Counted from the stretch's first letter, positions 47,201-58,164 are shown. The stretch: 64,000 nt of DNA from Sceloporus undulatus (GCF_019175285.1 NC_056528.1:49661926-49725925); one strand, 5' to 3'. The notes: generated from the letters alone by a model not told the origin. Program-made: numbers and translations.

Positions 47201-49833
47201 ACTGGGAAAAAACACGAGAGGAAAAACACGATGGAGTAAACCAAATACGGGTGCGTCGGTCCAAGTTTCACAACAACACAATCTTTGTTTTCGGTTTAAT
47301 CTGCTCAGTAGCAGCCAGCAACTTCCAAAAGGGAGAAGTCAAAAATTGATGGTAAGACCTACATGAGGTTGAAACAGAGCAAAAATTCTGGAAAGCACGT
47401 ATTCACAGTGAAAGAATGAAAGGAGTGGAAGAAATGGAAGAATGAAATCTGGTTCTTAGCTTACGGTTGGCTTACAGTTGTAAACCACCACTCAGAGACT
47501 GCTTAGTTCAGTATGAAGCAGTATATAGATGAAGCTGCTATTGCTATTGCTGCTATTCTTCCACGTGGCTCAACCTCGTGTAGGAAGACTGAAAGCAAAG
47601 TCCCAAGTGCTGTGTGTTGGTCCCAAAACTTTTATTCCCTAGAAAGCCCTGGGAATTGTAGCTTTTGTGAGATATTTAGCCTTCCCTATCAGAAAGCTCT
47701 GATGTCCCAACAAACTACAAATCCCAGGATCCCATAGCACTGAGCCATGGCAATCCAAGTGGCGTACGTCAAAGTGCATTATATCTGCAGTAGAGATGCC
47801 ACCCATTTGTGAGCTTTCTACAGAGTATGGGGCTGTGCAGACCTTCAGCTGTGCCAGATCGGGGCTGCAGCAACCGTGCGCCATGGCCCCGATCTTGCCT
47901 TTCTAGGGCACGATAGCCATGATGCCACTGCTTTAAGATGCTTCTTTGGCATTATGTCATGTGGACACAGCACCAGAGGAGGGCTGTGACACCGTGCGCC
48001 ATGTGGAGCAGCGCGCAGCATCATGCCATCCTAGGGCGGAGTTGGGGCATGTGTCATGTGGACGCCACGCCTTTATGGATGGTCTTTATGGCCAGTGTGC
48101 ACAGCCCCTAAGTCCTGAACCCTGAAGATTCTCATCAGTCCAAGAAAAAAGAAGGTTGCAGTGCCTTCTTTAAATTCAGAATGAAACCCATCATGGGTCC
48201 AACAACTCACTGGACACAGAAACCACCAGATACAGCTGCTCTTACCAAACCCAAAATGGCCAAAGCAAGACTCCTTGGCTGAAAGTCCTTCTTGGGTTTG
48301 GTGCTCCTTACCTTCCTCCACTGTGGAGTCCAGCTGGGTGACCTTGATCACCAGAAGGTCCACTCGCTCCTGGAGGGAATTCATCCGCATGTAGAAACTA
48401 TTGGCTTCATTGAACAGTTCTCCAAAAATATCTTCAGCATGTCTGCCTGAAGGGATGCAAGATAGAAAGAAGTGATATGTTCGGTTTGACACAGGTGGAG
48501 GTAGCTTTTGAAGAGGGGTCAGAAGAAAAGGGGAAGGCATTAGGGGCTAGTGTGGCATAGTGGTTGGAGCATTGGACTAAGGTGTTTATCACATGGGAAT
48601 GACCCCGTGCAGAAACCTGATTTAAAGTAGAAATAACCTGCAAAAGCAGGTAGTTTTTCAGAAGACGTTTGAGACCATGGGAAATGAAGCAACATTAATC
48701 CAAATGCAAAGTCAACAAAACCCATTCCTGTGTTTTGTCAACTTTGCATTCGGATTAATGTTGCGTTATTTCTCATTGACGCCAACACGTCTGAAAAACA
48801 ACCCACAAATGTGGGTGTTTTGCAGGTTTTAAAATCCCGTTTCTGCCCAGGATTTAACCAATTTGCTTCTGTGTGATAAAGTCCTAAGACTGGAAACCAA
48901 GGGAGGAAAGAAGCAATCTGGGCAAAGAGTTAACATCCGCTCAGCTGCCAGCTCCAGCACAAACCACCGCAAGCCGCCTCCATTGCGCTGGCTCCTTTTG
49001 ATGGACCGAAAAGAGAGATCGTCTCTGCGAGAGCTACAATACTTGCCTTGTTTAACAAGGCAGCAGAACAGCAGTGCGCTTTGTCTGTCACATGCTCTCC
49101 CCCAAGAAAGCAGCTCAAAATAAAAACCCAGCATTCAGAAGAAGAGACGGAGGGGAGGAGGAACGGATTCGGAAAAGCTGCAGAACAGATTCTCGCTCAA
49201 CAGAGAGAGACCGTTGTCCCCCTTTGTGGTATCTTATCCAGCAAGTGTAGTGGTTCAGGCATCCAGAGAGTTTCCATGGCTGATCAGGGATTCAGGAGCT
49301 GCATCTGAACTGCAGAATCAATGCATTTCCACACTGCTTTAGCTGTCATGGCTCAATGCTAGGAAATCTTGAAGTTTGCCATTTTGTGGTGGCACCAGCA
49401 CTCTCTGACAGAGAAGGCTCAATATCTCACCAAACCACAAGTCCCCAAATTCCATAGCATGGAGCCATGGCAGTTAAACCAGTGTCAAACTGCATTATTT
49501 CTGCAGTTCAGATGCAGCCCTACTTGGCCATGGAAAGCCACTGGGAGACCTTGGCAAGTCACACTCTCTCAGCTTCAGATAAATGTAAAGGCAAATGTCT
49601 TCGAGAAAACACCATGATAGGGTTGCCTAGGATTGCCATATGTCTCCCTTCCCCTTTTCCAAAATATTATGAGTGGGTCATGCCAAAGCTTTCAACTTAC
49701 TGAGGCTTCCCAGTTGCTTAATGATGGCAGCTAAGGTGCTGTTGGTCACGCATTCCAGTTCACTGGTCACGCCATCCGGAAGGGCGCCGCGGCACAAATG
49801 GCGCGGCTCGATGTTCCGCTTTACCAAAGGCAT
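38526..49833 (-). CDS. WASF3: WASF3-like (WAVE3) actin nucleation-promoting factor
   Basis: This cytoplasmic WAVE-complex subunit carries Rac signals to Arp2/3 at lamellipodia. Eight coding exons on the minus strand join in frame to 506 residues (human WASF3 has 502): 49697-49833, 48312-48442, 47048-47201, 46077-46194, 44881-45056, 43020-43283, 39658-40040 and 38526-38683. The start is [19 protein letters not shown], the family's invariant N-terminus. In order: SCAR-homology domain (1-170) with LNILTPYR and [10 protein letters not shown], the Tyr falling at residue 151 as in human WAVE3; a basic stretch [10 protein letters not shown] (193-202); a proline-rich region (328-430); the WH2 motif [13 protein letters not shown] (443-455); the central [18 protein letters not shown]; and an acidic tail ending DENEWSD. 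SLSPDN, SYASDV and SYPASPNH identify WASF3 rather than WASF1 or WASF2. The intron after 44881 uses a GC donor. Paralogue status is discussed in findings. Confidence 0.94.
38744..38957. repeat. Foldback MITE-like element, copy 2
   Basis: Arms ctctacactgtagaaagaat and gtggtgtcaaattgcattag; central inverted aatcctgggatttgtagttc and acaaatcccaggattacaga. Located in the last WASF intron. Confidence 0.7.
39185..39590. mobile_element. Two Tigger/pogo-like fragments
   Basis: At 39185-39437 lies the ctaggaatctctaggtcctc family, related to the element at 60961-61325 and ending gctgcaaatgtggagggacg. At 39470-39590 lies a different Tigger-type end (ggattttggtatctatggga, then aaaaggcccactgta). Both are in the last WASF intron. 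Confidence 0.55.
40710..40800. repeat. (CA)n and (ATT)n microsatellites with a LINE tail
   Basis: A short CA run (about 40711-40730), then about 14 ATT units (40733-40777), then aacctttatttataaagcac of an antisense element tail. Confidence 0.85.
41176..41237. repeat. (AAT)n(ATT)n palindromic microsatellite
   Basis: About 13 TAA/AAT units pass straight into about 8 ATT/TTA units, so the two halves are complementary and could fold as a cruciform. An antisense LINE tail (accccgcctctccaataaga) follows. Confidence 0.9.
41975..42172 (-). repeat. SINE, antisense
   Basis: Middle tctgaggctgagagagtgag, then cttgcccaaggcaaccaagt and the head inverse tctgaaccctggcctcccag. Confidence 0.65.
43530..43835. 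repeat. Foldback MITE copy 3, interrupted by a LINE tail
   Basis: The left arm (cgtctacattgcttagttat) and right arm (gaattgtgcagtgtggacgc) belong to the foldback family. A tail-like block (ccttggaccccatttgggga, gaaaggcagtctataaatgc) is inserted at about 43733-43795. Confidence 0.6.
44197..44402. repeat. Foldback MITE copy 4
   Basis: Left arm gctgcatctacattggagaa; centre ctacaaatcccacaattcca; right arm aaaatggtgtcaaactgtgg. Confidence 0.65.
45255..45385 (-). repeat. Dispersed repeat (cttgcaagctttcgaagctc type)
   Basis: Contains ccaataacatccaaagtcc, ttttattggatcagccaaaa, cttgcaagctttcgaagctc and ggcttcttcatcaggga. Relatives are at 52386-52500 and 60176-60300, and inverted at 35020-35140. Confidence 0.6.
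46388..46592. repeat. Foldback MITE copy 5
   Basis: Left arm gttgcatctacactgcagaa; right arm agcagtatcatactgcttta, then ctgccatgtggcagcagcc. Confidence 0.7.
47629..47805. repeat. Foldback MITE copy 6 (left end degraded)
   Basis: Centre aaactacaaatcccaggatc and right end gtcaaagtgcattatatctg followed by cagtagagatgcc. Confidence 0.6.
47829..48108. repeat. MITE with ggggctgtgcagac inverted ends
   Basis: Starts ggggctgtgcagacc and ends with the inverse gtgtgcacagcccc. The interior has paired ccgtgcgccatg-type blocks and is GC-rich. Located between two WASF exons. Confidence 0.6.
48575..48890. repeat. Long foldback (near-palindromic) element
   Basis: The left arm (cagaaacctgatttaaagta, cctgcaaaagcaggtagttt, taatccaaatgcaaagt) pairs with the right arm (actttgcattcggattaat, gtgttttgcaggttttaaa, cgtttctgcccagg) around a centre near 48720. 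It is in the WASF intron between 48443 and 49696. Confidence 0.7.
49236..49640. repeat. Foldback MITE copy 7 inside a SINE
   Basis: A SINE head fragment (gtgtagtggttcaggcatcc, 49236-49295) and SINE tail (gaccttggcaagtcacactc to ataggg, about 49528-49640) are split by a full foldback element (49296-49527; arms gctgcatctgaactgcagaa and ctgcagttcagatgcagccc). Confidence 0.6.
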
Positions 49834-49857
49834 CTTTCCAAGGACTCACCGGGGCTC
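49834..49857 (-). other. 5' UTR part of the first coding exon of the WASF3-like gene
   Basis: On the minus strand a splice acceptor (catgccag) ends just before 49857, followed by gagccccggtgagtcc and the start codon at 49833-49831. The family's start codon lies in its second exon, so at least one noncoding exon lies upstream. Confidence 0.55.
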
Positions 49858-51752
49858 CTGGCATGAGAGAAAAAGAAGAAAGGGAAGCAGATCATTTCCT
49901 TTTTTCCCTCTGACACTTTGCCTGGCGTGCCGTTGGTGACATACACGAGTGCTAAGTCTTCTGTGAAAGCAGACGGACTTTTTTGCCTGATGTGAAACAA
50001 CCATATTTCAGTTAAAGGTCACAAAAGCAAAGGTATACTAATGGGAACATTGTGCAAGGTTGCATATTGTGCATCGGGATGCTTTGAGGCATCCCAAGGT
50101 AGGGATCTGTCGTCCAAGAAAGGTCACCTTATTTAAGCAGGCCTTCAGTTTTGTAGTGTAACTGGTGTGCTGGTTTAAATGTGTTTTTAACCCTTCCAAA
50201 CTAGTGTTTGCAAGTGAGCTGTTGTTTAATGCTTCTTTTGTATTTTTGCATTACGTATCATTTTATCTATACTGTTTCAACATACTGTATTTACCACTTT
50301 GGGTCACACATAGGAGAAAACAAAATGCCAGCCAGAATTTGGGCATTGCAAGAAAAGGGACCAAGGGCACAGCAAACAGAAGAGTTGTGGGTACATGGCT
50401 GAGTCTCCCTTTTTATCCAAAATGTTTAAGATTAGAAGTGTTTTGGGTTTCTTTTTCAGATTTTGGAATATTTTTATATAATGAGATATCTTGTAGTTGG
50501 GCTCCTAAGGCTAAATGTGACATTGGAGTTTATCACATAGGCTTGCCTTAGGGTCGCCATAAGTTGGAAATGACTTGAAGACACACAAGAACAACATGCC
50601 CCCATTTTGCCTCCCCACTCGCTATTAGTCACATCCCTGCAGGGACGCAAAGTTACTCTCTGCCCCAAATCCTGTGGGTTAGTCCCAACCAACATAGAGC
50701 CACTGAATCCACTACTGACAGGTGAGCCAACCCAAAGGGAAATCCCCTTGATTCAATGGGGCTACTCTGATTGGGATTCATCAGTTCTCCTCAACGGAGG
50801 ATCTCAACCAGCAAGAGAAGCCACAGATGGTGCTAGCTATTTATAGTTTCATGCGGCGTTCTCAAGAATAGCACTAGATGTGCAGCATTGCCAACCGAGT
50901 GTCCCTGTCCAAAATACATATTCGGGGCAGATGGTGCCAAGCAAACCTCCCCCGGGTCCCTTCCTGAGAAAAAATGCCAGGGCTCTAAGGAAACACCTTT
51001 CCCAAGCATGCAGCCACCGTGAATGATTCAGTTGGCCGCCTCCTGCGGAGAACGCTAATGAGGAGAGCAATTAGCAGCAGCACCTGATGAAGGGGATTTC
51101 CCCCTTTCTTAATTATTTCCCATACAAGACACCTGGAGACCCAGCACACCTTGTTGCAACCGCCCTCCTCCCGCTTGCCAAAATGGCTTGGCATGAGAAG
51201 GAAACGCGGCTTAGCATCCTGATAAATGCAATCCAACACATGGGCCCGCACCGTGCATGGATTCGACCCACTGCTAAACTGGGAGCAAAATGTGGGCATA
51301 AGGATTCGGACCCACCAGTCCATCCACCATGAAATTTTCCTTCCATTGCTAAATTTGGAACCATAGTATTTTTGGGGTCATTTGCACATCGTTCTTTTAA
51401 GCATGGCGATGCAAATCATCTCACTCACACATTCCGGGTTTGTTATTCATATCATGGAAATGCATCAATGCAAGTTTGATTATTCATATGGAGTTGATGA
51501 TGCAAATGCATTCAGGATCCCTTTTTTGATATGCAGCATTTTATCCCGGGTCTCTTTGCATCGGTTATTAACACTATCGACAATGTGGATCTGTTTTGAA
51601 AAACTAGGGGGAAACACTGATATTGATTATCCTGGATTAAGTGGGGGGGTTTTTGCAACCCACCCCCAAATTTAATCGGCTGCATTCAGGAAGTGTATGA
51701 ATGATGGAGATTCATCCGGGATTATTTTCACAGTGTCAGTAACCCCTTAGAG

Positions 51753-51905
51753 ATGGTTGAGGAACAGACTGCCTCGAAGGGCGGTGGACTCTCTCTTTGG
51801 AGGTCTTCAAACAGAGGTTGGAGAGGCATCTTTCAGGAGTGTTGCAGTTGTGTATTCCTGCATGGCAAACGTTTGGACTAGAGTTGGACGGGACTGCAAG
51901 AGCCA
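51753..51905 (+). repeat. CR1 LINE 3' fragment
   Basis: ggtggactctctctttggag, cttcaaacagaggttggaga, gtattcctgcatggcaaacg. Related to the better-preserved copy at 58165-58372. Confidence 0.6.
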
Positions 51906-52385
51906 CCCAGTCAAACCCTGCTTTGCCATGCAGGAATCCACAGCTAAAGCACAGGTTTCTCCTGGGTACGAAGCTGTTAATGCCCAATTTCTCCCTCTTG
52001 ATTAATTTTGAAACCTTCATTTCAAAGGAGCTATTTCTGTGCATATTTTTGTGAGCGTTTTCTTCCCAGCAGCCTTGAATGTGCGTTGAATTCCAAAATC
52101 TTTCCCTCTTTTTGCTCTCTTTGAAATAGGCTTATTGTCCGTGGCGAACACCAGCCCAGCTGCGTAGATGAAAGAGGCGCATTTCAATGGTGGCGCTCAT
52201 GTGGCATGTCAGTTTTGCAATGGCCAACAGTTTTGCAAGGAGCAAACTGTGGCTTTCTGTGGCACAGCACTCTGACAAGGAGACCAATGGTCCCCGAAAA
52301 ACCAGGAGCCCTTCACTTTCCAGATGGATTCAATACAGCAACAGGGTGTCAAGCTAGCCATGTCAAACTAGTTCAGACCTAAGTA

Positions 52386-52500
52386 CAATAACATCCAAAG
52401 TCTATATAACAGTAATATTGGGCCAGCCAAAATGCACAAAATAAATGATGCCAGCTTTTGACACTCCGCCGGCTCCTTCATCAGTCAAAGGTGTTAAAAG
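52386..52500 (-). repeat. Dispersed repeat (ccagcttttgacactccgcc type)
   Basis: caataacatccaaagtctat, gccagccaaaatgcacaaaa, ctccttcatcagtcaaagg. Confidence 0.55.
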
Positions 52501-53754
52501 TCACACTAGGCTTTCCGATCCTAGTTTATCTGAGGGCAACCCTTCCCATTTTCCTAAGAGACAGTCTGTTCTAGATCTGTTATCAAAGCCATTCCCATGA
52601 CCAGGCCAACCTCATAAACCCTTTGGAAATGTTCACAGATGGAGTACCAGGCCATGGGGGCAGAGGAAGGGTGAAAGAGAAGAAATGCTTAATGAGCTCC
52701 TTGAACAAGTGGCACAATTAAAAGTGCCAGAACAGAAGACCGCTTCTTCGTACCACCTGCCAATTAAACGGCGGGAAAAAGTGCCAACGGCAAATGTTTC
52801 CGTTCTTCGGAAATGAACTTGCAAAGACTGGTCTGAAGAGGGAAAGGACAAAGGCGAAGAATGAGGTTTACCCAAGTGGCGGCGGAGATGAAAAGGCAGC
52901 GCTGGGCTCGGTCCAAGGCGGACTGAACCCAGTACAGTCAGTCCAAGAGATTTGGGATCCAGCCATCGAACAACCTTCTCTGCCGTGGCACCTCAGTTAT
53001 GGCCTGCCCTCCCCAGATTGGCACCAATTCAGCACTGGTGTCATGCCAAGCCAAAACATGGCTATTGATCAAAGTCTTCATAACCCAAATGAATGTATCC
53101 TATTTGCACATGTACTGAGGCTGGCTTTATATTTAAATGGTGTTTCACTGGTCGGAAACTGTCTGGTTTTAAATGATAAATGATTTAATAATTTTTTTTA
53201 TTCTTGTGAAATGATTGTTGATGGCTGGAATTCACAATCATAGTTGCAAAGGCATAACCTAGAGCTATGCCTTCATAACTGAATCGTATTTACAATCCTT
53301 CCAATCCATAGTGTAGGAACCCTATATAAAATGGCAAAATCAATGTTTGCTTTTATGTCATGGACTGCCCTGGGCCTGAGCTAACAGGTTTCAGCTGAGA
53401 GAAGAAGCAGAGGCCTTTAAAAGACCTGCAGCTGATAACCAATCTTGTTATTCCTTGCTTTTGGATTCATGACTTTGGTTAACTGACCCCTGGACTTGCC
53501 TTGTGACTACACTTTTGCATCTGCTCTTTGCTGGGACTGACCGACTGGTCTTTTGTGACCCTTGGACTGGACTCTGGACTATTCCTTGGCACATTCACCT
53601 GCTGTGCTGCCCTCAGTAGAGGTAAGCAGGACCCTTTTGGGGGGATTTATATGTTTGGGGAAAAATATTTTGAAGCCAATGATGGTTGGATCCATGGATA
53701 AGGAATCTGTGGATGTGGTGGGCTGGCTATGTATTCTCCTTTGTGAGATTAAGA

Positions 53755-53965
53755 TCCCAAACACACTGCAGAAATAATTCAGTTTGAGACTGCTTTAACT
53801 GCCCTGGCTTAATGCTAGGTGATGTTGGGATTTGTAGTGTTTGTGAGACATTTAACCTTCTCTGTCAGAGAGCTTTGGTGCCACAATAAACTACAGCTCC
53901 CAGGATTCCCTATCGCTGAGTCAGGGATAGCAGCCTCAAACTACATTACAGTATTTCTTCCATGT
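53755..53965. repeat. Foldback MITE copy 8
   Basis: Left arm cacactgcagaaataattca; centre aaactacagctcccaggatt; right arm cctcaaactacattacagta. Confidence 0.65.
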
Positions 53966-53979
53966 ATTTTGGACCTTAG

Positions 53980-53982
<3 letters not shown>

Positions 53983-54051
<69 letters not shown>
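53983..54051. repeat. (TA)n(CA)n compound microsatellite
   Basis: About 19 TA units followed by about 15 CA units. Confidence 0.95.
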
Positions 54052-54053
<2 letters not shown>

Positions 54054-55112
54054 AGCAACTGTGGATGTATCATGCTTAATGATACAGCCAAGGTCCGCCC
54101 CCTGTGACATCATCTGGGGATGCCCTTGTGACATCATCTGGGGGGTGTCCCTGACCTTGAAATGTCAGGACCTGGGATGGTACTAAGCTAACTGCTCTAG
54201 TTATGACCCATGGTAAACCAATACAATTTAGAGTTGGAGAAGATGGAAAAATAGCAGGAGCATCAAGGGTTAAAGGTAATTTAATGACAGTATAATGGCA
54301 ACACAAAGCCTTAGTTAACAGATTAGGGTTGCAACATTTAACCAGTTGGATTAAAACAGTTAATCCACTGAAGGCACCTCATACAGTGAATCCAACGGCA
54401 GATTGTTGTTCCCTCCCCATTTCTTTTTTATGTTATTTTTCAGTTGAAGAACATCTCCATAGGCATGAAGGAAAGCTGCCTTATCCAGAGCGGTTCATTT
54501 AGTTCAGCGGTTAATAATGCTCACATTGACAGTTACTCCTCAGGGTTTCAGAACCAGAAGAAACTGGGAACATCTTATGAAACCTGATAAAGAGGAGAGA
54601 CCAAGTCTCAGGACTTCTAAGAAACGGTCTTATTCCAAGAAACAGGCCAATGCATTTCAACCAGGAAATGTATGTATACCCTCCTTCCACAGAAAGCAAT
54701 TGGAAACAGTTTAAAAACAGCTGCCAGCTCCAAGCGTTGGAAATACTCTTTTCTGAAATCCTCGCAGGCTGTTTTTCCCTTTGCTTTTCCCCTAAAGAAA
54801 ACTAGGCAAACCTTGCCCAGCCAAAATGCAGTCAAATATTTGGATGGAGCCCATTGAAAGAAACCTCGAGGCTCTTGCCTCCAGGATTTCAAACTGGAGC
54901 TTATTCAGAATGATCTGGAGATTGGATCTGAATGCTTTCATGCATGAATCAGATGTGCTACTTGTGAGCCACAAACATGCCTCTGTAAAAATTGTAGGTA
55001 GCAAACAAATAGGGGAAGATGCATTTCCTCTCCTTTAACAGATAGAAAGGAATGCCTCTTTACAGGTGGGAATGCTTCTTCTAAGCCAAGGATGGACAAC
55101 TGCAAAGGGACT

Positions 55113-55195
55113 GAAGCTGCGTCTGCACTGCAGAAATAACGCAGTTTGACTGCTTTAACTGCCATGTCTCAGTGCTATGGCATTCTGGGATTCAG
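55113..55195. repeat. Foldback MITE left arm, copy 9
   Basis: gctgcgtctgcactgcagaa, cagtttgactgctttaactg and a truncated centre (gctatggcattctgggattc). A degraded antisense SINE follows (about 55262-55362). Confidence 0.55.
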
Positions 55196-55465
55196 TAGCA
55201 TCAATAGGGGATGCAAGGAGGCCGGACTGCACCGGGTGACACCTGGCAAGATTTGTTCAAAGGGGGTTTTCTATGGCCTTCCTTTGAGGCTGAGAGATTA
55301 TGACTCGCCCAGTGCGTTTCCATGGATGAGTGGGAATTCAAATCTTGGTCTTCTGGAGTTTAAAAGAGATATTTTGCATGTCCAACTGTGTTCATTTAAT
55401 CCCAAAATCTAATCTTGTACCTTTTTGCAGAGATGAAATGCTTTTGATGCAGAACAACTGGCTTC

Positions 55466-55505
55466 CCTTCCTTCCTTCCTTCCTTCCTTCCTTCCTTCCT
55501 TCCTT
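55466..55505. repeat. (TTCC)n microsatellite
   Basis: About ten CTTC units. Confidence 0.95.
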
Positions 55506-55539
55506 CTTTTGCAACTTTAATTGATACCGAAATCAACTC

Positions 55540-56060
55540 ATTTGCCTTTCCTCTAAAATAAAGAACCCATTAAAAGTGAAATGCCATTTCTTTCTCATCC
55601 TGTGACAGTTCTGGCGATTACGCAGCCAAGCTTCAGAAATTGCATCTTAAAGAGTTAAATTGCGAAAGAAAAGGAAAGGGGAAAGGCCAGCGCTTCTAAC
55701 AAAATGCTTTCCCAAACTGACACCTACAGAAAATGTTCCTCTCGATCACAGTTGCATGGCAGAGAACATTTTGCAGGGATTGCTGATTCCCACTGGAAGC
55801 TAGTCTGCATCAAGTAATTAAGGCTCCAAATGCAAATAAGCATCCCCAGTAATGATGGGAGTAATTAAGCCCTGGAATCTATTAGATAATGTATGTGCAT
55901 TATAGGTTCCCTTCCCATGTCTGCAAAGGCATCCTGACATGAGAGGAGTGTGATGGAAAATGGCTCCGTCATCAAAATGGCTGAATTTGAAGCCATCTTC
56001 TATATTTCGGCAACCATCCAGGTCCAATTCCCGGTCCATCTAAACTGGTTTTCCCTTGAT
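55540..56060. promoter_or_regulatory. Candidate conserved enhancer in the WASF 5' intron
   Basis: This is the longest stretch of the intron in which I recognise no repeat. Between 55810 and 55870 it has two gtaattaag blocks (TAATTA homeodomain cores) flanking a perfect POU octamer ATGCAAAT at 55830-55837. The spacing and repeat-free character suggest a developmental enhancer. Inferred from motifs only. Confidence 0.3.
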
Positions 56061-58164
56061 TTGACTGACGGTGGATCTCTAGCAATGCTGGTTAGATTGC
56101 ACCTCTATACTACTTCAGATTCTTCCCAAATTTTTGGTGATTCCTAACTCATGGGGGCGGTGAATCGCCTCCAGGTTTTACTATGACTTTTAAAAGGAGC
56201 TATCCAAGGTGCATACACATATTTTGGTGGCAAAGCTCAGCCCTTTGGTAAAGTCCTTTGAATGCCTGGTCTTCAGTGCAGAGCAGACTCACAAACCCCA
56301 TTGAAATGGAAGCCACCAATCAAGGAATGCAGCAGCCACTAGGTTGGACCGACAGTGGACCTCATAACTGATAGGCAATAATTCTCTAGAGCAGTGATTC
56401 CCAAACCCTGGCCTTCCCAGAATCCCAGACAGGGCAGACTCAAGGGCTGCATCCAGACCCAGGGCCACACTTTGGGCTAACTACACTAATGGTTGCAGGA
56501 TGCAAGGCAGCTTCACGTACGCTCCTTAGATCCTTAACATGCCCCTGTTTCAATACTAAGAAATATGCTCTGAGGATGCCTTCTTCACCATCCTGTGTGA
56601 GATATCAGTAGAAACAACTAGGATAAGCCAGTGTTATCCTAGAAGTAAAAGACAGTTGCAGGATGTTGCTTTCCAGCTGCGGAGTTGTCATTTTAGCTGC
56701 CTGGCAGCTTATCATGGCTACTGGGGCAAATGCTTATTAACTGCTGGCTATTCAGTTGAGAATCTGGGGGTTTCCATTGCCTCTTTGGTCTCACAGAAGG
56801 AGGTCCCCTCCAGGAACACCAAGTTCCACTTTTTAACTCATTGCGCAGCCAAGCGTGTCTAAACACGGCAGAATCTGAATCAAGCTGACCTAATAACGCA
56901 AGGCAGCTTGCTGCGGCTTGGAAGAGAGCTGAATTGTCAAAGCAAGTGCAAGTCTTCTCAAAAGGAAACCCAGGTGGCCTCTTGGAGAAGATGAACAGTA
57001 AGTCAGACACCAAACCACTAGCACCTAGTGCTTTCCAGTGAGTCCGCTGGGGGTTTCATTCCAGAGCCATCCCATCATTGGAGTGTGTTGTATTGGGAGC
57101 TATCCAAATCCTATACTTAAAAATTTGGGGTGTGCTGTATTGGTCCCAACCTGGAACCTTCCTGTGTGTGTGGAAATACAGACACCATCCTCAGACCTGG
57201 TCAGTATGCTGACTGGGGATGATGGGCTTTGTACTCCAACATTCCCAGAGGTAATGAGGTTGGTGAGGCAATGTTGATGAAGCACATGGATCACATTTGG
57301 GAGCAGTTCAACCGGAAATGTTTAAAAGGGAGAACCAGAGGCATTGTTCAAGAATGTGAAAGCACACTTTGTCCACCTCCTGGAGCATGTGCCTCCACCG
57401 TGTGCCAGAAACCTTGCACCGCTCTCCTGCATCTTGTATTTCCAACAGATTTCACACTCGGATAACATGCTGCGCAGCAGTCGGCTCCGATCCAAATAGG
57501 CCACCTTATGCCTATGTACAATGTCCAGATGGGCCGCAGGATTAGCAGTTCTGACCTCACATTACAAGGATGCCGCAGCCTACGCAGACAGACCATTAAT
57601 TCCTACGGTGGGGTGAACTCTTTACCCAAGAAGCCAAAGATGGACAATTGGCCAGTCAAAGGCCATCTAAGAGAAGCCAAACACTGCATGAATTTATATT
57701 AATATTAAGAAGAAAGAGTGTCATGCTTTTAAAATCAATTATAATAAACCACCTTCTTAAATGATGGGAGATTCAGGCTGGAAAAACTTGTCCATGGGGT
57801 AGGTTCACAATGTTTGGGACTTCAGCCTCAAGTCAGAGTTGATTTGGCAGCAAACAATAGTAACTACAACAACTGACAGAGCTGTCGAAGGTGTTGAACC
57901 TGGTTAAGGTATAGACTCTACTACCCATGATCCCCAAACTGTTCTTGTTTGCTGTCAAATCAACTTTGACTTAAGGTGACTTTAAGGATGAGAGAACTTC
58001 AAGAGCCCTGGTCCCCTGGAGCCCTGCTCAGGTCTTGCAAACTCACAGGAGTTTTTGCCAATGAGCCTTGTTGTCTCATCCTATGTCCAAAGTATGACAG
58101 CCTGATTTTAGTTACGGGGGCGGGTTATAGACCGCCCCTTTCCCCGGAGTATCAGTGCTGCATT

